Source: Chrysoperla carnea (lineage: Eukaryota > Arthropoda > Insecta > Neuroptera > Chrysopidae). Taken from it: a stretch of 64,000 nucleotides of DNA. The position numbers and the translations under genes are program-made. The notes below the pieces were generated by a model. That model worked only from the letters and a program-made list of their open reading frames with translations. It did no database searches and had not been told where the DNA came from. Numbering within the stretch: position 1 is the first letter of the stretch; each line of letters opens with the position of its first letter. This document shows, one piece after another, positions 38,412 to 56,149 of the stretch. The stretch covers positions 30,900,983-30,964,982 of the forward strand of contig NC_058337.1 in assembly GCF_905475395.1 (NCBI RefSeq), read 5' to 3'.

Positions 38412-41400
38412 CTACGAGGGTAAAAACATAATAATTAACAAAATAATTAATTCAAATCGTAACAAGTTCAATAAATAGGGAGAACCTAATTGGAATTTAT
38501 AATTTGATTGAGGCATTCTTTAAATTTTATAATAATAAATATATTAAAAAAATAAGATGTAACAATTTTGCTAAGGGCCCATTTGCGGTACCTCTCTTGT
38601 CCAATGTGAAATTACATTATTATAAAAAATGTAATAATAACATAAACATTGTTACCTTTGCATGTAGAAAGCAATTATTCCCTTATAACTCAAAAGATGG
38701 TTGAGAATGAAAAGATTTAAACTAAAGCGCGATATTATTACGAATATACGCATAATTTCCATCTATCGGTATTATTTAAAACTAGATTTTAGTCAATAAA
38801 CTGCTGGTTGTTATACTTTGCATGATTGTTATATTTCGAATCAAAATATCATTATTACTACTAGTCAATTTGAATATAAAAATGAAATGTCATGCTCTAA
38901 GTTAATACTTAATTGATTATGTCAAATTTCGATATGTTTGAGTTCAAATAATTTAAAAAGATAAATCTTCAAAATACCGGACTATCCCCGTTTATTGAAC
39001 AAATCACCGATAAAAATATGCCAATTATGCTCAAGCAAAAAAACCTTAGTATAAAAAATACCTATGGGTTCTGGTGCAATAGAAGAGCCTCCAGTTGGAC
39101 TTTTTTCTACAACTGAAACAGCATCTGGACGGTTAATTCTAAAGGGACTATCTTCTACTGACACATTCGCACTGAAAAATAAAAATTAAATTAAAATTTT
39201 CAATTTTAGGATATTACTCAATAATCTTACCATGAAATTCCATTTCCTTCAATTTCTTTTCTAACTAATTGTTTCCAAAATCTATGTACTTCATCAACAA
39301 TTTGATGAGCGAAAGCAGCTGGTTTTGCTTCACCATTAAATGCGAATAAATTTTCTGGTTTACCTTCAGGGATTTTATATATTTTAAACCATTCCACTGT
39401 TGCTTTCAATAATCCAGGGAAATGTTTTTCAACATCACCAATATCATTTACTTGACTTGCAAGTGGATCATTTACATCGATTGCAAGAATTTTCCAATCA
39501 GTTTCGCCTGGAAATAAATAAAAAATTATAATTTTAAACATTTTGTATATTATTATCAGTTTTTTTTTTAAATTCGGGAGAAACACTCAAATATGATCTG
39601 CTACCCAAAAAAATAGAAAAAAAAATATAATAAATAAAAAAAGGATAAATCAATTTCGACTTATTAATCTTTTTGAAAGCAATTTTTCTTGGTCGTTAGT
39701 ATGAAATAAACATTGAAGCATTTAAGTTCTTATTAAGAAATATTCCTAACAAAATTTCATCATCTCGGTACCATTATTAAAAATTATAATATACAGAAAG
39801 CATTTATTTAGCGGAGAATTTGCAAAATAAGGATGAATATCTTTTGGAACATAATTGACGAGATTTTTAAAATTAAATTATGAAAATACTTAACCGCTTT
39901 TCAAACCGGAAATAATAAATAAAATTTGATCAATGATTTTTAACACTGAAAACAATTTATTTTATACTGCGTATTAGTTGAATACAGAGAAAAATATTAC
40001 GAAAAGTTCTGTAATAATTTCTTACATTTTTTATGAGGTAAAATAAAATATATCAAAAACACGGATAGATTAACCACTTATTTAAACTGTCAAATCAAAT
40101 TCAATGTCATTTTATTGAAGAAAAAAAAACATTGAAAATTACTTCAAGGATTTTATCATTAAAGATAAGATAAGTTTATCTTTAAATAATATCGACCTTT
40201 AATATACGTAAAATTTCCTTGATATTGCGTATTATCGACAATTGATACTCCAAAATAATCAATGCACTTTAAAATGCCAAAATAAATTAAGTGTGAACGG
40301 TTCAAAGTTAATCACAGGAAGTTACACTTAAATCATCGTAGCTGTGAATATAAATATCGAAATCGTAACTATATTTTAGTTTAAGTTATATGCAACTAAA
40401 AATATTTTAATTTGATTCTAAAAATTAATCGCATACATTTCCATTGAATTCGATATTTAAAAAACTAAAAATTATTAAAAAAAAAAAAAGATTTAGTCAA
40501 AGCCCCTAATATAGGTTAATTTTTCGATAGTATTTTTATATTGCTATTATACACCATCCTGGAAATAATTAATTTAGAAAAATTTCACTAATTGGCAAAT
40601 TAAAGTACATATTCTATCATCTATGTATTAAAATATAGTTCAAACATTTAGACGTCATTAAGTAATAAAATAAATAAAGGGTAAAATTTTTGTAATTTTG
40701 AATATATGCTTAACGAATACGTACTAGTAAAATTAATATGAACTTCAATGAGAGTACTGTTTTATCGTTAAATAAAAAACGTTTGCGTTAAATCGAAGTT
40801 CGCGCAAATTTTAATGATGGACTGTTGTACTCCCAGAATGTTTTACACTTAGTTTTTTTTTTTTTTTTTTCATATTAAACCAAAAAAACCTTCAAACATG
40901 CACAAATAATATCGAATTCAATGGAAATGTATGCGATTAATTTTTAGATTCAAATTAAAATATTTTTAGTTGCATATAAGAGCCATAAAAATAAATATAT
41001 CCACGTAATTTAAAAAAATTTAATAGCGTAAACAATCACCGTCAACATTATTCGTGTAAAAGAAAAATTGATCAATACAAGGGATAAAATATTAATCAAA
41101 CTTGACGCAGGTACAAATGTAAAAAATCAGTGTCTTAAATACAAATTTTAAGTCAAGGTTTTTATTTAATTAACCCCTTTATCTCTTACGGTTCTATTTT
41201 TAAGGCGGCAGAAGGAACATTTACAAATTACTTAATAAAAATTGAATATCGTTATTGATATTTTTTTAAGAAAAATGCTAAAAAGCTAATAAACGTAAAA
41301 TACATTACAATGATTCATAAGAACTGAATATAAAATAAATAATTATTAATTTTCAAAATTTCCATTAATAATAAATTTTCCAGGTTCAGTCATCATTACT

Positions 41401-42795
41401 ATTCAACTATATTAATGGACCTGAGTAAAAAATCCAATTTTTCCGATGGTAAGGAAGATAGGTAGTAATACGTTTGCAAAAAAATTGCAATTCCCAGTCT
41501 AAAATTTTAGCGTCCCCTTAATATATTAAATTATTATATTCATAGAATATGTACGATTTATATTTTATATTCGAGTATGTTATGTGAATATGAAAAAAAA
41601 AATTATTGAAACTATTGATTAGTAAGTTGTCCTTCGATTTAAATGTAATTAAAACAATGTTTTTAATAATTAATTTAAAAGGAAGTAAAAAGATAAAGAA
41701 CCGTTATGCACGATTATATATAGCTAAAGAAATCTTAACCATAAGTAAAATATTAACCTTGATCAATTAATGCAATTGTTCCTAGTAATTTAACTTGTAA
41801 CACTTCACCGCGTTTTGATACTCGATATCCAATTTCTAATACATCAATTGGATCGTTATCCCCCTTGCATCCAGTAGCATCATCTAAATGATCTGGATTC
41901 TCCCATGTTTGTGGTAATGCTCCATAATTCCAAATATATCCATGATGTGGAAAACAATTAGCTACGTATCGTAATTTTCCTTTTTTAGTATCTTGCTTAA
42001 TTGGATTTAAAATTTCTTTTAGTGTTATCTAGAACGGATTAAAAAAAATATTAGTTATCTTTCTAAAATATCGAGTCTTATTATTTCTAATAATAGTGTT
42101 ATCCAATATTCTTTGAATTTTATATGAAGTATCTAGTTTCTAAAACTTCGCTAATTAGAAGTGTCAAATAAATCTTCATCTATAATTAACTTTATGCAAT
42201 ATATAATTGAATCGATAAAAACAAATTACCTCCATTTTAGCTTGAGTCCATCGTGGTATTTCTACGACCATATTATAAATTTTATTTGCGCTATCCGCCA
42301 ATAATGGGATATCATGCATCGGAGAAATTGGGCCATCTTTATCCTCTGTAATTATAAGTTTAGAAAAAAAATTAATCACAAATTGGAAAATACAACTTAA
42401 ATGAATTTAATCCATTCAATTTAGTTATGCAGAAAAATATGTATATGCAAAGCTTGGAATTTTAAACTTTGGAATTGATGATTATTCATAATTAACATAT
42501 GCAAAATAAAATTATTTATTTAAAATTTTAACATGTGTTACATGACCGGATTTTACATTAAATTAAATTAAGTAATAACTAAAATAATCAGATAAATTAA
42601 TAATATTATTTATAATAACTTACTGATGTAAACCCGATAATCAAACGAGTTTGGTGCACCTCTTTCTTCAACAGAATACATTTTTCTAAATACACTGGTG
42701 AAAGATAACTGACGAAAATTGATATTAAATTGAAGTTTTTTAGTAGTTAAATGAGTTAACCTGAACATGTGCGCTGTAATCGTGTTCACTCCCAT
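38353..42795 (-). CDS. Nurf-38: Soluble inorganic pyrophosphatase (family I), six coding exons
   Basis: Hydrolyses pyrophosphate to phosphate with Mg2+, pulling biosynthetic reactions forward; the Drosophila orthologue is also a subunit of the NURF chromatin remodeller. Exons in transcription order: 42795-42624, 42345-42230, 42028-41758, 39507-39231, 39171-39062, 38411-38353. All introns are GT/AG and every phase joins, giving 334 residues. The family signature [14 protein letters not shown] is in exon 3. [62 protein letters not shown] and [17 protein letters not shown] are family-typical. The first 38 residues are basic and hydroxylated and lack acids, like a mitochondrial presequence; Met39 (42681) would give a 296-residue cytosolic/nuclear form. 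The last exon (ending VDKWWYI) was found by phase and family C-terminus, so it is the least certain part. The gene is head to head with abi. Confidence 0.93.
39062..39171 (-). CDS. Nurf-38: Pyrophosphatase exon 5
   Basis: Thirty-six codons ([10 protein letters not shown] to SIAPEPI) with split codons at both ends. The acceptor TTTTTCAG is strong; the donor is CATAG|GTATTT. The open frame continues past the donor without family resemblance, so the downstream reading is intronic. Confidence 0.85.
39231..39507 (-). CDS. Nurf-38: Pyrophosphatase exon 4
   Basis: Ninety-one codons with a split Gly codon at the 5' end and a split Cys codon at the 3' end. Holds [15 protein letters not shown] and the [15 protein letters not shown] segment. 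The 2.25-kb intron before it holds a roughly 75-bp inverted repeat (separate entry). Confidence 0.94.
40384..40978. repeat. Inverted repeat pair in pyrophosphatase intron
   Basis: About 75-80 bp (40384-40465) starting TTATATGCAACTAAAAATAT is repeated inverted at about 40900-40978 (ending ATATTTTTAGTTGCATATAA). The arms include AATCGCATACATTTCCATTG and its complement, nearly perfect. The roughly 435-bp spacer is unrelated sequence. Confidence 0.85.
41758..42028 (-). CDS. Nurf-38: Pyrophosphatase exon 3 (catalytic signature)
   Basis: Ninety codons plus one base. Contains the metal-binding signature GDNDPIDV with its three Asp residues, and the preceding conserved [10 protein letters not shown] context. 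The acceptor is TTCTAG|ATAACA; the donor is GATCAAG|GTTAAT. Confidence 0.95.
42230..42345 (-). CDS. Nurf-38: Pyrophosphatase exon 2
   Basis: Begins with two bases completing a split Lys codon and carries 38 codons with the conserved ISPMHDIPL and NMVVEIPRW segments. The acceptor is TTACAG; the donor is ATGGAG|GTAATT. Confidence 0.93.
42624..42795 (-). CDS. Nurf-38: Pyrophosphatase exon 1 (start and putative presequence)
   Basis: Encodes residues 1-57 plus one base. The first ATG is at 42795. A second ATG at 42681 begins MYSVEERG, which is where family cytosolic forms normally begin. The donor is A|GTAAGT (G at 42623). Residues 1-38 contain several Arg, Lys, Thr and Ser and no Asp or Glu, consistent with mitochondrial import of a longer form. 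Confidence 0.85.
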
Positions 42796-43797
42796 TACGC
42801 CATCTATAATTTTAGACAGGTAGATGGATAAAATGACGCAACTTCAGTAAAGGACGTAACTTACAAACTTTTTTCTTTCTCTTATTTCAAGAAAGTTTCA
42901 TTGACATTTACAAAAAAAAAAATGTATACAGTTATTAAATTACGCAATTGATAGATTGTAAACTGGTTTTAATTTTTTGCAGACAGAATAACTTTTACTT
43001 AGAATTAAAAAATAAGCCAGCTTACACAATAGTTTTTGCAGTGTGGAGCGATCGATCAGTCGATCACTAGTTAAAATATTTCAAACTTGGAAGATATTAA
43101 AGTCCAAATTTCAAATTATAACACATTGTCTCTTAATTATTTTTAATAAACTTCATTATCTATAGACAACTGTTGTTCTGGCCTTATCAAAAATGATAGG
43201 AATAGTTTTATTTTTATGATATAGAATTAAATTTTCATTAATGATGACGAATCGTTGATATTCCCATCCAAACATTTCAATTCAAAATAATAATTTGAAT
43301 AAATAATAAAATGGCTGTAAAAGAAAATATGTTTACGTCATCAACCTTTATATTAGTTTGCCCGTAAAAAAATTTTATTAATGAACTTAATTTTTAATTA
43401 ACTATACTATGATGTTAACTTTATTATAATGTTTCGATAATTATAAATTTAATTTTATTGTTCAATTTTATAAAAAAATTGAACTTTTTCAAATTCCAAA
43501 CGTGAAACTTTAATTGGGAAATCAAATAAAGTTTACATTTATTAAAAACTTATTAATAATTTTTCAATATTTTTAAACAAAATATTATTTTAGTAAGGTT
43601 AAATTATAATAAAAAAAAAACATAACAAATATTATAAGAATTTAAAAATGGCGGTTTAAAAAACCACTGTCACTTTTAAATCAATATGATTGGTTGAATG
43701 ATTATTTTAGTTCAATTCAGTGTAATGAACTTAACTAATTGTTTAATTAAATGTGTAAAAACTTCAAAATTAGTATCGTAAATGAAAATAAAATAAG
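42796..43797. promoter_or_regulatory. Head-to-head intergenic region, pyrophosphatase/abi
   Basis: About 1.0 kb separates the divergent start codons of pyrophosphatase (minus) and abi (plus). It must hold both transcription starts, which suggests a shared or bidirectional promoter. It is AT-rich like the rest of the window; I see no clear TATA box or initiator that I would defend. Confidence 0.5.
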
Positions 43798-43837
43798 ATG
43801 AGTGTCGGTTATTATGTGGATTTAGTGAGTGCGCAAG
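43798..43837 (+). CDS. Abi: Candidate upstream abi exon (N-terminal extension or 5' UTR)
   Basis: ATG at 43798 opens MSVGYYVDLVSAQ and ends at a CAAG|GTAATA donor. A TTTTCTAG acceptor precedes 43988. Joining 43837 to 43988 keeps an open frame straight into the known MAELAALL start, adding 30 residues (13 from this exon and 17 from 43988-44037). It may simply be a 5' UTR exon that happens to stay open, since the canonical family start is the internal Met. Confidence 0.35.
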
Positions 43838-43953
43838 GTAATAATCCCTTTTATTCTATTTTTTGCATACGTTATTAGCTTAGGTTATCCAATCAATAAA
43901 TTACGAGACACCACCCCAATATAATCCTAAATGTCATATCCTATCATAAGTGA

Positions 43954-48928
<4,975 letters not shown>

Positions 48929-51035
48929 TTGGTTATTTTATGTCTTGCAATTAATATGCCATGGAGATATTAAATTTTCTAATTATTATTGTTAAAATTT
49001 TTTACGACAGTAGCCATACAGCTCTGATCGAATAAATTTTTAGTCTTTTTCTTTCTCTTAAAAACTATGCACGCCGAATGATTTACTCTTGTCGTTGCAC
49101 AAGTGAATGTTAAATCATTAAAGATTTTTTAAACAAAATTTCTAAAAAAAAGGTGGATTTCAAATCTGTATTGATTCGAAATATCACCAATTCAACTTCT
49201 TTCCACATCTTGAAACTTTCATAATTTTTTAGAATAATTCAATTTGGTTAAGTTTTTTTCTAAATACATTAATTATAATAATTTAGTTCAAAAATTCAGA
49301 ATTTACGTTTAAAAAACATTACGTAGTTACAAGCATGTTCTTTTTAACATTTAATGCAAGTAAATTTTACACCAAACTGAAAATTTTGTCGCAGAAAACG
49401 AGTTTGTATAAACATATCGGTTCCAGATCGAAAGAAAGACTATATGTAATTTTTGTACTTTGCAAAAGAAAAACTACCCATTCACGACGTCAAAAACACA
49501 CTTTTCTGTCATCTACACTTGTTGTAGTAAAATGCATGTACTGTTTTGCAAATGTTGAAAAAGAAATGTTATATTTCGCATAAATTATTTGGAAAATTTA
49601 GATAGTTTTTATTTGTTTGTTTTGGAAGCACATTTAATTTCGTTTAAATTGCAACAAAGGACAAATTTTTTAACAAGGTGAAGTTACAATACATATAATG
49701 ACTTAAAATTCCTTAATTTTATGTGATTAAGTCGTTTGTAAAGCGGGCCACACAATTCAAATTTAAAAGGAGTTAACTTTAGAGTGTGATCGACAAAATA
49801 TAATTTTCATCGCATGTAATAAAAATATAATTTCGGATATTTTTGTAATTCCACACGTGCATTTATACACAGTGTTAGAAAATACACGAATAGCAAAAAC
49901 ATTTTTGCAAAGTCTAATTTTTGAAAATTGTATTCAACAAATACATTCTTTCTTTTATAGAAACCAACTTTATAATTTAAAATTTTTGTTAATATCTTTT
50001 TAATAATTAAGAGAATTTCTAACACTCTGTATATGTCAAATTAGTTACAATCCAATACATTATTAAGTCGAAAGTGGTGTATTTTAGATTTTATTCTCCC
50101 AAAAATTAATTTCACTTTGCTGAAACATTTTTTTAAGGAACAGTTGCTAATTTAATAAAAAAAAAGTTTAGATTATTATTTTTATTAGATTTACATTGAT
50201 ATTATATTTATGAAAAATGTGGAAAAAGTTTCAAATTAATTAATTTTATAGATAATGTGTAGTGTATCTGAGGCCTGTGTATTCGATTTTAGTTGGATCA
50301 CCATGACAGATTCCATAATATTATTTTGTATATTATGGCAAGTATAAATAAATGCAATCCAAAGCAAATCGTGCGTTTAAAGAGAACACTGTGTAATGTC
50401 GTTTATACAGGCCATCACAGATTGCTTGTATTCATTATTAATTTTCGGATATCTGAAAGATTGAATTCCAATTCGCAAGCTCATTTAAAGATTAGGAGTC
50501 TAGTGTAAAAGATTGTAAAATGTTGATATTTACAACAACAAAAAATATTGAAACTATTTGCAATATTTTAAGATAATTATTTTAATTTTACATTCTTATA
50601 TATTATTATTTTAAAATATTTATATCTACTCAAATATGTTCAAAGGAACTATTTAAATATACGTTATAAATAAAGAATTTACTAATTTGAAGAAGTTGAG
50701 TTTTTTTAATTAACAAAATTGAAATAAGCCGTATTAAACGAAAAAAGTAAAAAGCTAAGCGTAACCAAAATATTCATAAGATTCGATTTTAAATACATTG
50801 CAATGATTTAACAAAGAATAATTTGTAGTCTTATTTAACAGAGTGAAGCCAGCTTATGTAAGAAGAATTTGTGGATTTTATGAGAATACTTATTTGTAAT
50901 TTTTACATTATTATTTAAATTTGAAGCAAATTATGATCCAAACAATTTGTTAATTAAATTAAAAAATTGTTAATGCCAGAGTTGCTCAAAGATTTTTTGT
51001 AGTACAGGAAATAATGTTACAAAAATCGGCTACTA
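48929..51035 (+). other. abi 3' UTR and gene-free stretch
   Basis: AT-rich DNA after the abi stop. The first AATAAA is at 49031-49036, and another lies near 50670, so the 3' UTR could be short or about 1.7 kb. Open frames here (for example 49335-49583) show no family resemblance. Confidence 0.4.
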
Positions 51036-51037
51036 AA

Positions 51038-51546
51038 GGAAAATGAAAGAAACCGCTCGCATTTTGCTAAAACCTCATGGAATGTGTTTTTTAGGTGTCA
51101 AATATCATAAGTAAGGCATGAATTAGTGGCGCAAATATTTCTATTTGTTAATAAACAATTAATTGTTAATGAAATTCGCCGTATGAAATTAACCTAAACA
51201 ATTTAATAAATAGGCAACTTGTATTACTTATCTATGTTATTGCAGTATATGTTATACACACGTTTATACGTTACAAAGCTACGCACTCTCATGTATGGTA
51301 ATTACTGCATTAACATGGATAAGTAATACAAGTTGGCTATTTATTAAATGGTTTAAGTTAATTTCATACGGCGAATTTTATTAATTAACAAATAATTGTT
51401 TATTAACAAATAGAAACAATTGCGCCACTAACGCGCCACATGCCTTATTAATGATATTTGACACCTAAGAAACACATTCCATGAGGTTTTAGCGGTTGTG
51501 AGCGGTTTTTTCATTTTCGAAAATGTGAGCGGTTTTTTCATTTTCC
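51038..51546. repeat. Long foldback element, about 510 bp
   Basis: Arms of about 210-250 bp (51038-51250 and 51296-51546) are near-identical inverted copies. Examples are CTAAAACCTCATGGAATGTG, TTAGGTGTCAAATATCAT, GAAATTCGCCGTATGAAATT and CAACTTGTATTACTTATC, each with its complement. The right arm carries an extra duplicated block GTGAGCGGTTTTTTCATTTT. The centre of about 45 bp contains ACACACGTTTATACGT. Confidence 0.9.
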
Positions 51547-51834
51547 TTAATTTGTTACATCTTTAACTGCACTAATATAATTTTATATTTAGGACTAGTC
51601 TGCCTGCTTCCTATCTATTTTCACGAATCCGCATTTATTTATTTTGTAAGAAATTCACATAATTTTTCTTATAAAATCGAAATACATTTTTGCATCTCAG
51701 ATTTTCTGGTATTTTATTACATATACATTGTTCAATTTCTGAATCCTTTATTAAAATATTTTTGCTACATACATCCATTTCAGGATGAAAGATAAGCATT
51801 TTTTGTTGGAATATTAATTGCAGCCGTTTTGAAG

Positions 51835-51960
51835 GATGTACGATCGCCAGGGCAGTTTTGGATAAAAGATTTGATTTTTTTTAAATATGAAGTTGGACTA
51901 AGTCTAAATCTATTCTGAAAATTTTAGGGAGGGGGTTGCAGGAGGGGGTTTAAATAAATA
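51835..51960 (-). repeat. Dispersed repeat family C, fragment, inverted
   Basis: The reverse complement of the 3' part of copy 2: AGTTGGACTAAGTCTAAATC and AAAATTTTAGGGAGGGGGTTG are recognisable. It joins family A copy 4. Confidence 0.7.
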
Positions 51961-51961
51961 T

Positions 51962-52195
51962 ATGACGTCAAAAGTATTTCTGGTTGTTGGTCTGTCTGTC
52001 AGTCTAGAAGCACGATAACTAGAAAACGAAAAGAGATATCAAGCTGAAATTTTTATTAGTAAGGCCGCCATATTTTTGTTGGTTTTTTAAACTCTTCTAA
52101 TTTATAAAAAAATTATGCAAGCACTGATAATCAACACATTCTATACAGGATATATCAACAATTAACTCAGTCAATTGTTTGTTTTCATTTGTTGT
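51962..52195 (+). repeat. Dispersed repeat family A, copy 4 (internally deleted)
   Basis: GGTTGTTGGTCTGTCTGTC, CACGATAACTAGAAAACG and GATATCAAGCTGAAATTTTT are present, then a jump to the end block ATCAACAATTAACTCAGTC and TTGTTTGTTTTCATTTG. The central 250 bp is missing. It directly follows a fragment of family C. Confidence 0.75.
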
Positions 52196-52199
52196 TTTA

Positions 52200-55100
52200 T
52201 CATTTATCTCATTGTGAAATTGCTAGTCCCTATTTTGAAAAGGCTGATTAGATAAGACATATAAATTTTTACATTGAAATAAAACGAAACTGTATAAAAT
52301 ATCAATTTGAATTTTTTCTACAGATTTATACATTGATCATGGAATTTTTATTTAAAAATGATTTCGTTGTATTTAACTACCTTTGATTGCAGGTAACACA
52401 AGGCTATTTTCATTTTCAAATAGACGTCCCAATTAAAGTCCATACCAATACAAATCAAGCGATTAAAGTTTTATTTTTTGTGGATGTTAATGCAAATCAT
52501 TAACATGGGTTTATCGTGGAAGGGCAAGTAGGTTTGTTTAACTTCAAAAGCGATTATTTCTGTGTCCAAGCACAATATATATTACTTCATGAGAAAATTA
52601 AAAAATCGAAGTTGCTTATTTTTGCTCAAATGATTTCGTGAATAAGAAAATTCCGCTTTGTAGTTAAGAATGCTGCTATTTGATCATATTTGTACCCTCA
52701 AAAATTAACATTTTGTTGTATGGAAACTATAAATAAAACATATTTTTTGTCAAAGAAAATAGCATTGTTGTTTCCGCGGTTAGGCGTTATTTGCCCCGAA
52801 TTGAATAATGTTTTTCTCAATTTGAAATTGTTTCCAATATCGAATAAGTATAAATCAGGTGCTGAAATAGACAATGACTCACTCACATCGTAGAAAGGCA
52901 TCCCATATGTAGATAGTAAATTTTTTTTCTTTAAAAGTGAAAAAATCTCTATATGAAATACCAAAAGCTTGGAGCGGTTCTTCGTGTAAAATACCTAATT
53001 TAACTAATTCACTTTTTCGTTGATAATATTAACGACTATGGAAACATAACTCCATCCAGTAAATCGATTTCAATAACAATCATCCTAGCGGCAATAACAG
53101 TAACTAACTAAATATGGATAGAAATAAAGATATCATCTATAGATATTTCATTTATCTGAAAAAGGATGTCGCTCTAAGTAGCTCCTTGAATGACCTCTGC
53201 TTTTTTGCGGGAATAATTGGTATGATATTCATATAAAAATTTCAACAATTGTGTAGATAATAATCATTTATTATTATTATTATTATTATTATTATAAGTA
53301 GTCATACAATAATTATTTACATTTTTTTTTTAAATTCAAACATTGCATCAAAATTATAACAATCATTTTATTTTAATATAAGCATTTTTTTTTATATTTT
53401 AACGTTGTATTTTATTATCACAGAAATCATCACACGCCATATATATATATAATGTATAATTGATAAAAAATGTATAAAGGTGAGACATTAATTTTAGGAT
53501 TTTTTTTTGACCATCATATTCCAAGATCATTTTTTTAAATATTTCATTTATTGAATGGTTTTGAAAGAGATCACTCCACAAACCTAATAGACTGGTACTT
53601 TAACCAAAATATTTTTACACTTCGATTATCGCTTGTTTTTTGGACTCGCAAATTGAATCTGATTGTCGTTTAAAACAAACAATAAAGAATAAAAATTGAC
53701 ACATATCGCTTGAATTTCTATATATTTAAGAACAGGATAGGCTTTTAAGCAAAAATCTATGTAGATAAAATTCAAAGTCGGTACTTTCAAATTCGTTTCT
53801 AATTCAAGGTTAAGTACTTTCAGAATTGTATTAATAAAACGGTGAATGAATCACAACGACTAATGTGAATGGCGTTAGGATCAGATTCTCTACACCCTTT
53901 TCGGGCTAGATGTTGGTCTATACTGTGAAAGTATGATTTCAGTACATTGGCTCATTTTTTCCTTTTATTATTCTTAATAGAATTCTCCATTGATTTAACA
54001 CCCAATCGACAGTTTTTCATTACTGACATTTAAGGGTTCGGGTACACCATCGTCAAGTCTAACCTTCGTTTTCAACGAATGTTTTCATAGAACATGTGTT
54101 AAATAGAGCTGCGTTTACAAGAACGTCTGTAAATTGTGCATTTAAATCGACGCTTGTGTGTTGAATCCTTATATATGTATGTTTTAACGAATAAAACAGA
54201 TGCAGCGAGAAAACTATTTTTAAAGATAAACCGTATGAAATAACTTATTTTTGAGATTCGGCTACATCAATCAAATGATAAGAAATAATGTAACCATGAA
54301 ACTGAAATAACTATTTTCTAAGGCTTGTGCAGTATCCTTTATGCGTGATAAATGTCTATCTACAACTTTCTTAGATTATTCACCATCACATTGAATGAGT
54401 CGGTTTATTATTATTTTTTAAACAAATAACTAAATGTATTATTTAAACATGATTTTTAGGCTTTAAAACATAATTTTCAAACTAAGTAAAAGTTAAAATC
54501 AATCAATTTTAATAGTACTAAATAAACCACTTTAACAGAGCATGTGTAATGTTCCGTTATAATGAATAATTTAGTGATTTATTTCACAACAGCGGATTAT
54601 ACAGACATGGATTGTAAACGTCATCGAGGAATTCTTTATTTTACCAGATATATTTTAGAAAGAAAAAAATTTTGTGTAACGGTTCCTTATGTTTACCACA
54701 TTCAATTAGAGACTGAAGGGCTCTGATTCAATAATCGATTTCATAGAAATTAAACTTTTTGTTTTTATTTCTTTTGTAAAAATTAACCAAATCAAAGACT
54801 CAAATCGAAAACTTGGCCATAGATTTTTATGGAACTCGACGAAATAATTAACATTTCATTGATGAGAAAGATATATTTACGAAAAATTGTCATTTTAACC
54901 CAGTCGATTTTGATACCCCTATCATCAAGCTGAGTTCTATGAGAATTTACCGTCAAACTTTGTCGCTCAGAAAATTTTAATCGAACCATATAGATACAAG
55001 GTTCTAGAATCTTGGCCATTCAGTCTTCCAACACATTGAGATTAAGTACAGAGTTGTAGTCGTAGCACTGATTTTTACTTCGCTCTTTCTCTTCTTTTTT

Positions 55101-55560
55101 TTTATCACTCTTAAACTTTCGATCGTTAAAGCATTTTCGATATAGGTACGTGATTTAATCTCCAAACTTTAATATACTATTTCTTATTTTACATTATTTT
55201 TTTTTATAAATTTCATTAATAAATCGGTAGAAGCAAGTATAAAATATATTACATTTGGTGAGATCTATTAAATTCGTTCAGTAATTAAGAGTAGATTGAT
55301 TTGGGAGTGACAGTTAATAGACTTAGGCAACTTTATTTACAGCAATGATATGAAAATTACAAGTTTATTCAGAAGGAGTAAAAACTGTGGAACTTTTATC
55401 AGGTTACAGAATACGGGTTCTGATGATATAACAAACGGTCAAATTTTTTTTTAATTTCTCTGATACATTAATATTCGTGTAGTCATTCAGATACTGTGTA
55501 TAAAAGTTCTACGGTAATTATTCTTTCATACTTTCATAAAAGTGTTTAACTATTTTAAAG
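52200..55560. other. No gene seen
   Basis: AT-rich DNA downstream of the GPCR-like gene (minus strand), with one TTA microsatellite. Open frames on both strands at 52690-52964 overlap and have no family resemblance. Confidence 0.5.
53269..53296. repeat. (TTA)n microsatellite
   Basis: Nine or so TTA units. Confidence 0.9.
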
Positions 55561-55567
55561 GCTATAT

Positions 55568-55791
55568 TTAAACGTCCGCAGTTTCAACATGTCCATTATT
55601 GTCGGGGTAAAAAGTTTTCCGTCGATTAATCATTAAATTATTTGATGGTGATCGGTTGTGTTCTATATTTCCATTATTGTTTGCTGTTGAACGAAATTTT
55701 GAACTTTCTCGAACAATTGTTGATCTTGTTTGCCGATTTCGATTTCGTCTACTAAACCATCGACTTAATTGATACATTGGTTCGCCATCAT
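55568..55791 (-). CDS. Terminal exon of GPCR-like gene, basic C-terminal tail
   Basis: After acceptor ATTTTTACAG, two bases complete an Asp codon. The exon then reads DGEPMYQLSRWFSRRNRNR, a Ser/Arg/Asn-rich tail, ends HVETADV and stops at TAA (55568). The final residues could act as a PDZ-type ligand. Together with the exon at 57198 it gives 118 residues of cytosolic tail across a 1.4-kb intron. The long Arg/Ser content fits a phosphorylated GPCR tail, but no catalytic or membrane motif is present in this exon. Confidence 0.55.
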
Positions 55792-56149
55792 CTGTAAAAA
55801 TTTGTTGTATAAATTTAATATAATTTTATTGCAAATTTTATTGATATTTTACACGATTTTAGTTGCAATCTATATTTTTGATAGGCTATTAGTTTAGTAA
55901 TATCTGCATGCGCTTAGCAATACTTGACTTGGATTTCTCTATTTATTCTTCAATTCATATATACATTGAAATGGAAAAGGAAGAAAAGAATTCGAATTTG
56001 GACAATGAATTATAAAAACGTATAAATGAAGTTTCCAAAGGCAAAACTCAAACAAAATTAGTACTGAGTTGGATATAATATTGGAAGTAGTTTTTGATCG
56101 ATAAATCGAAAAACTGTATCGAAAATACGGAAATCGTATTTAAAAAATG

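Noticed and set aside
38982-39061. Extension of pyrophosphatase exon 5 beyond its donor
   Set aside because: The reading past CATAG|GTATTT lacks family resemblance, and the phase-matched terminal exon at 38353-38411 gives a typical C-terminus.
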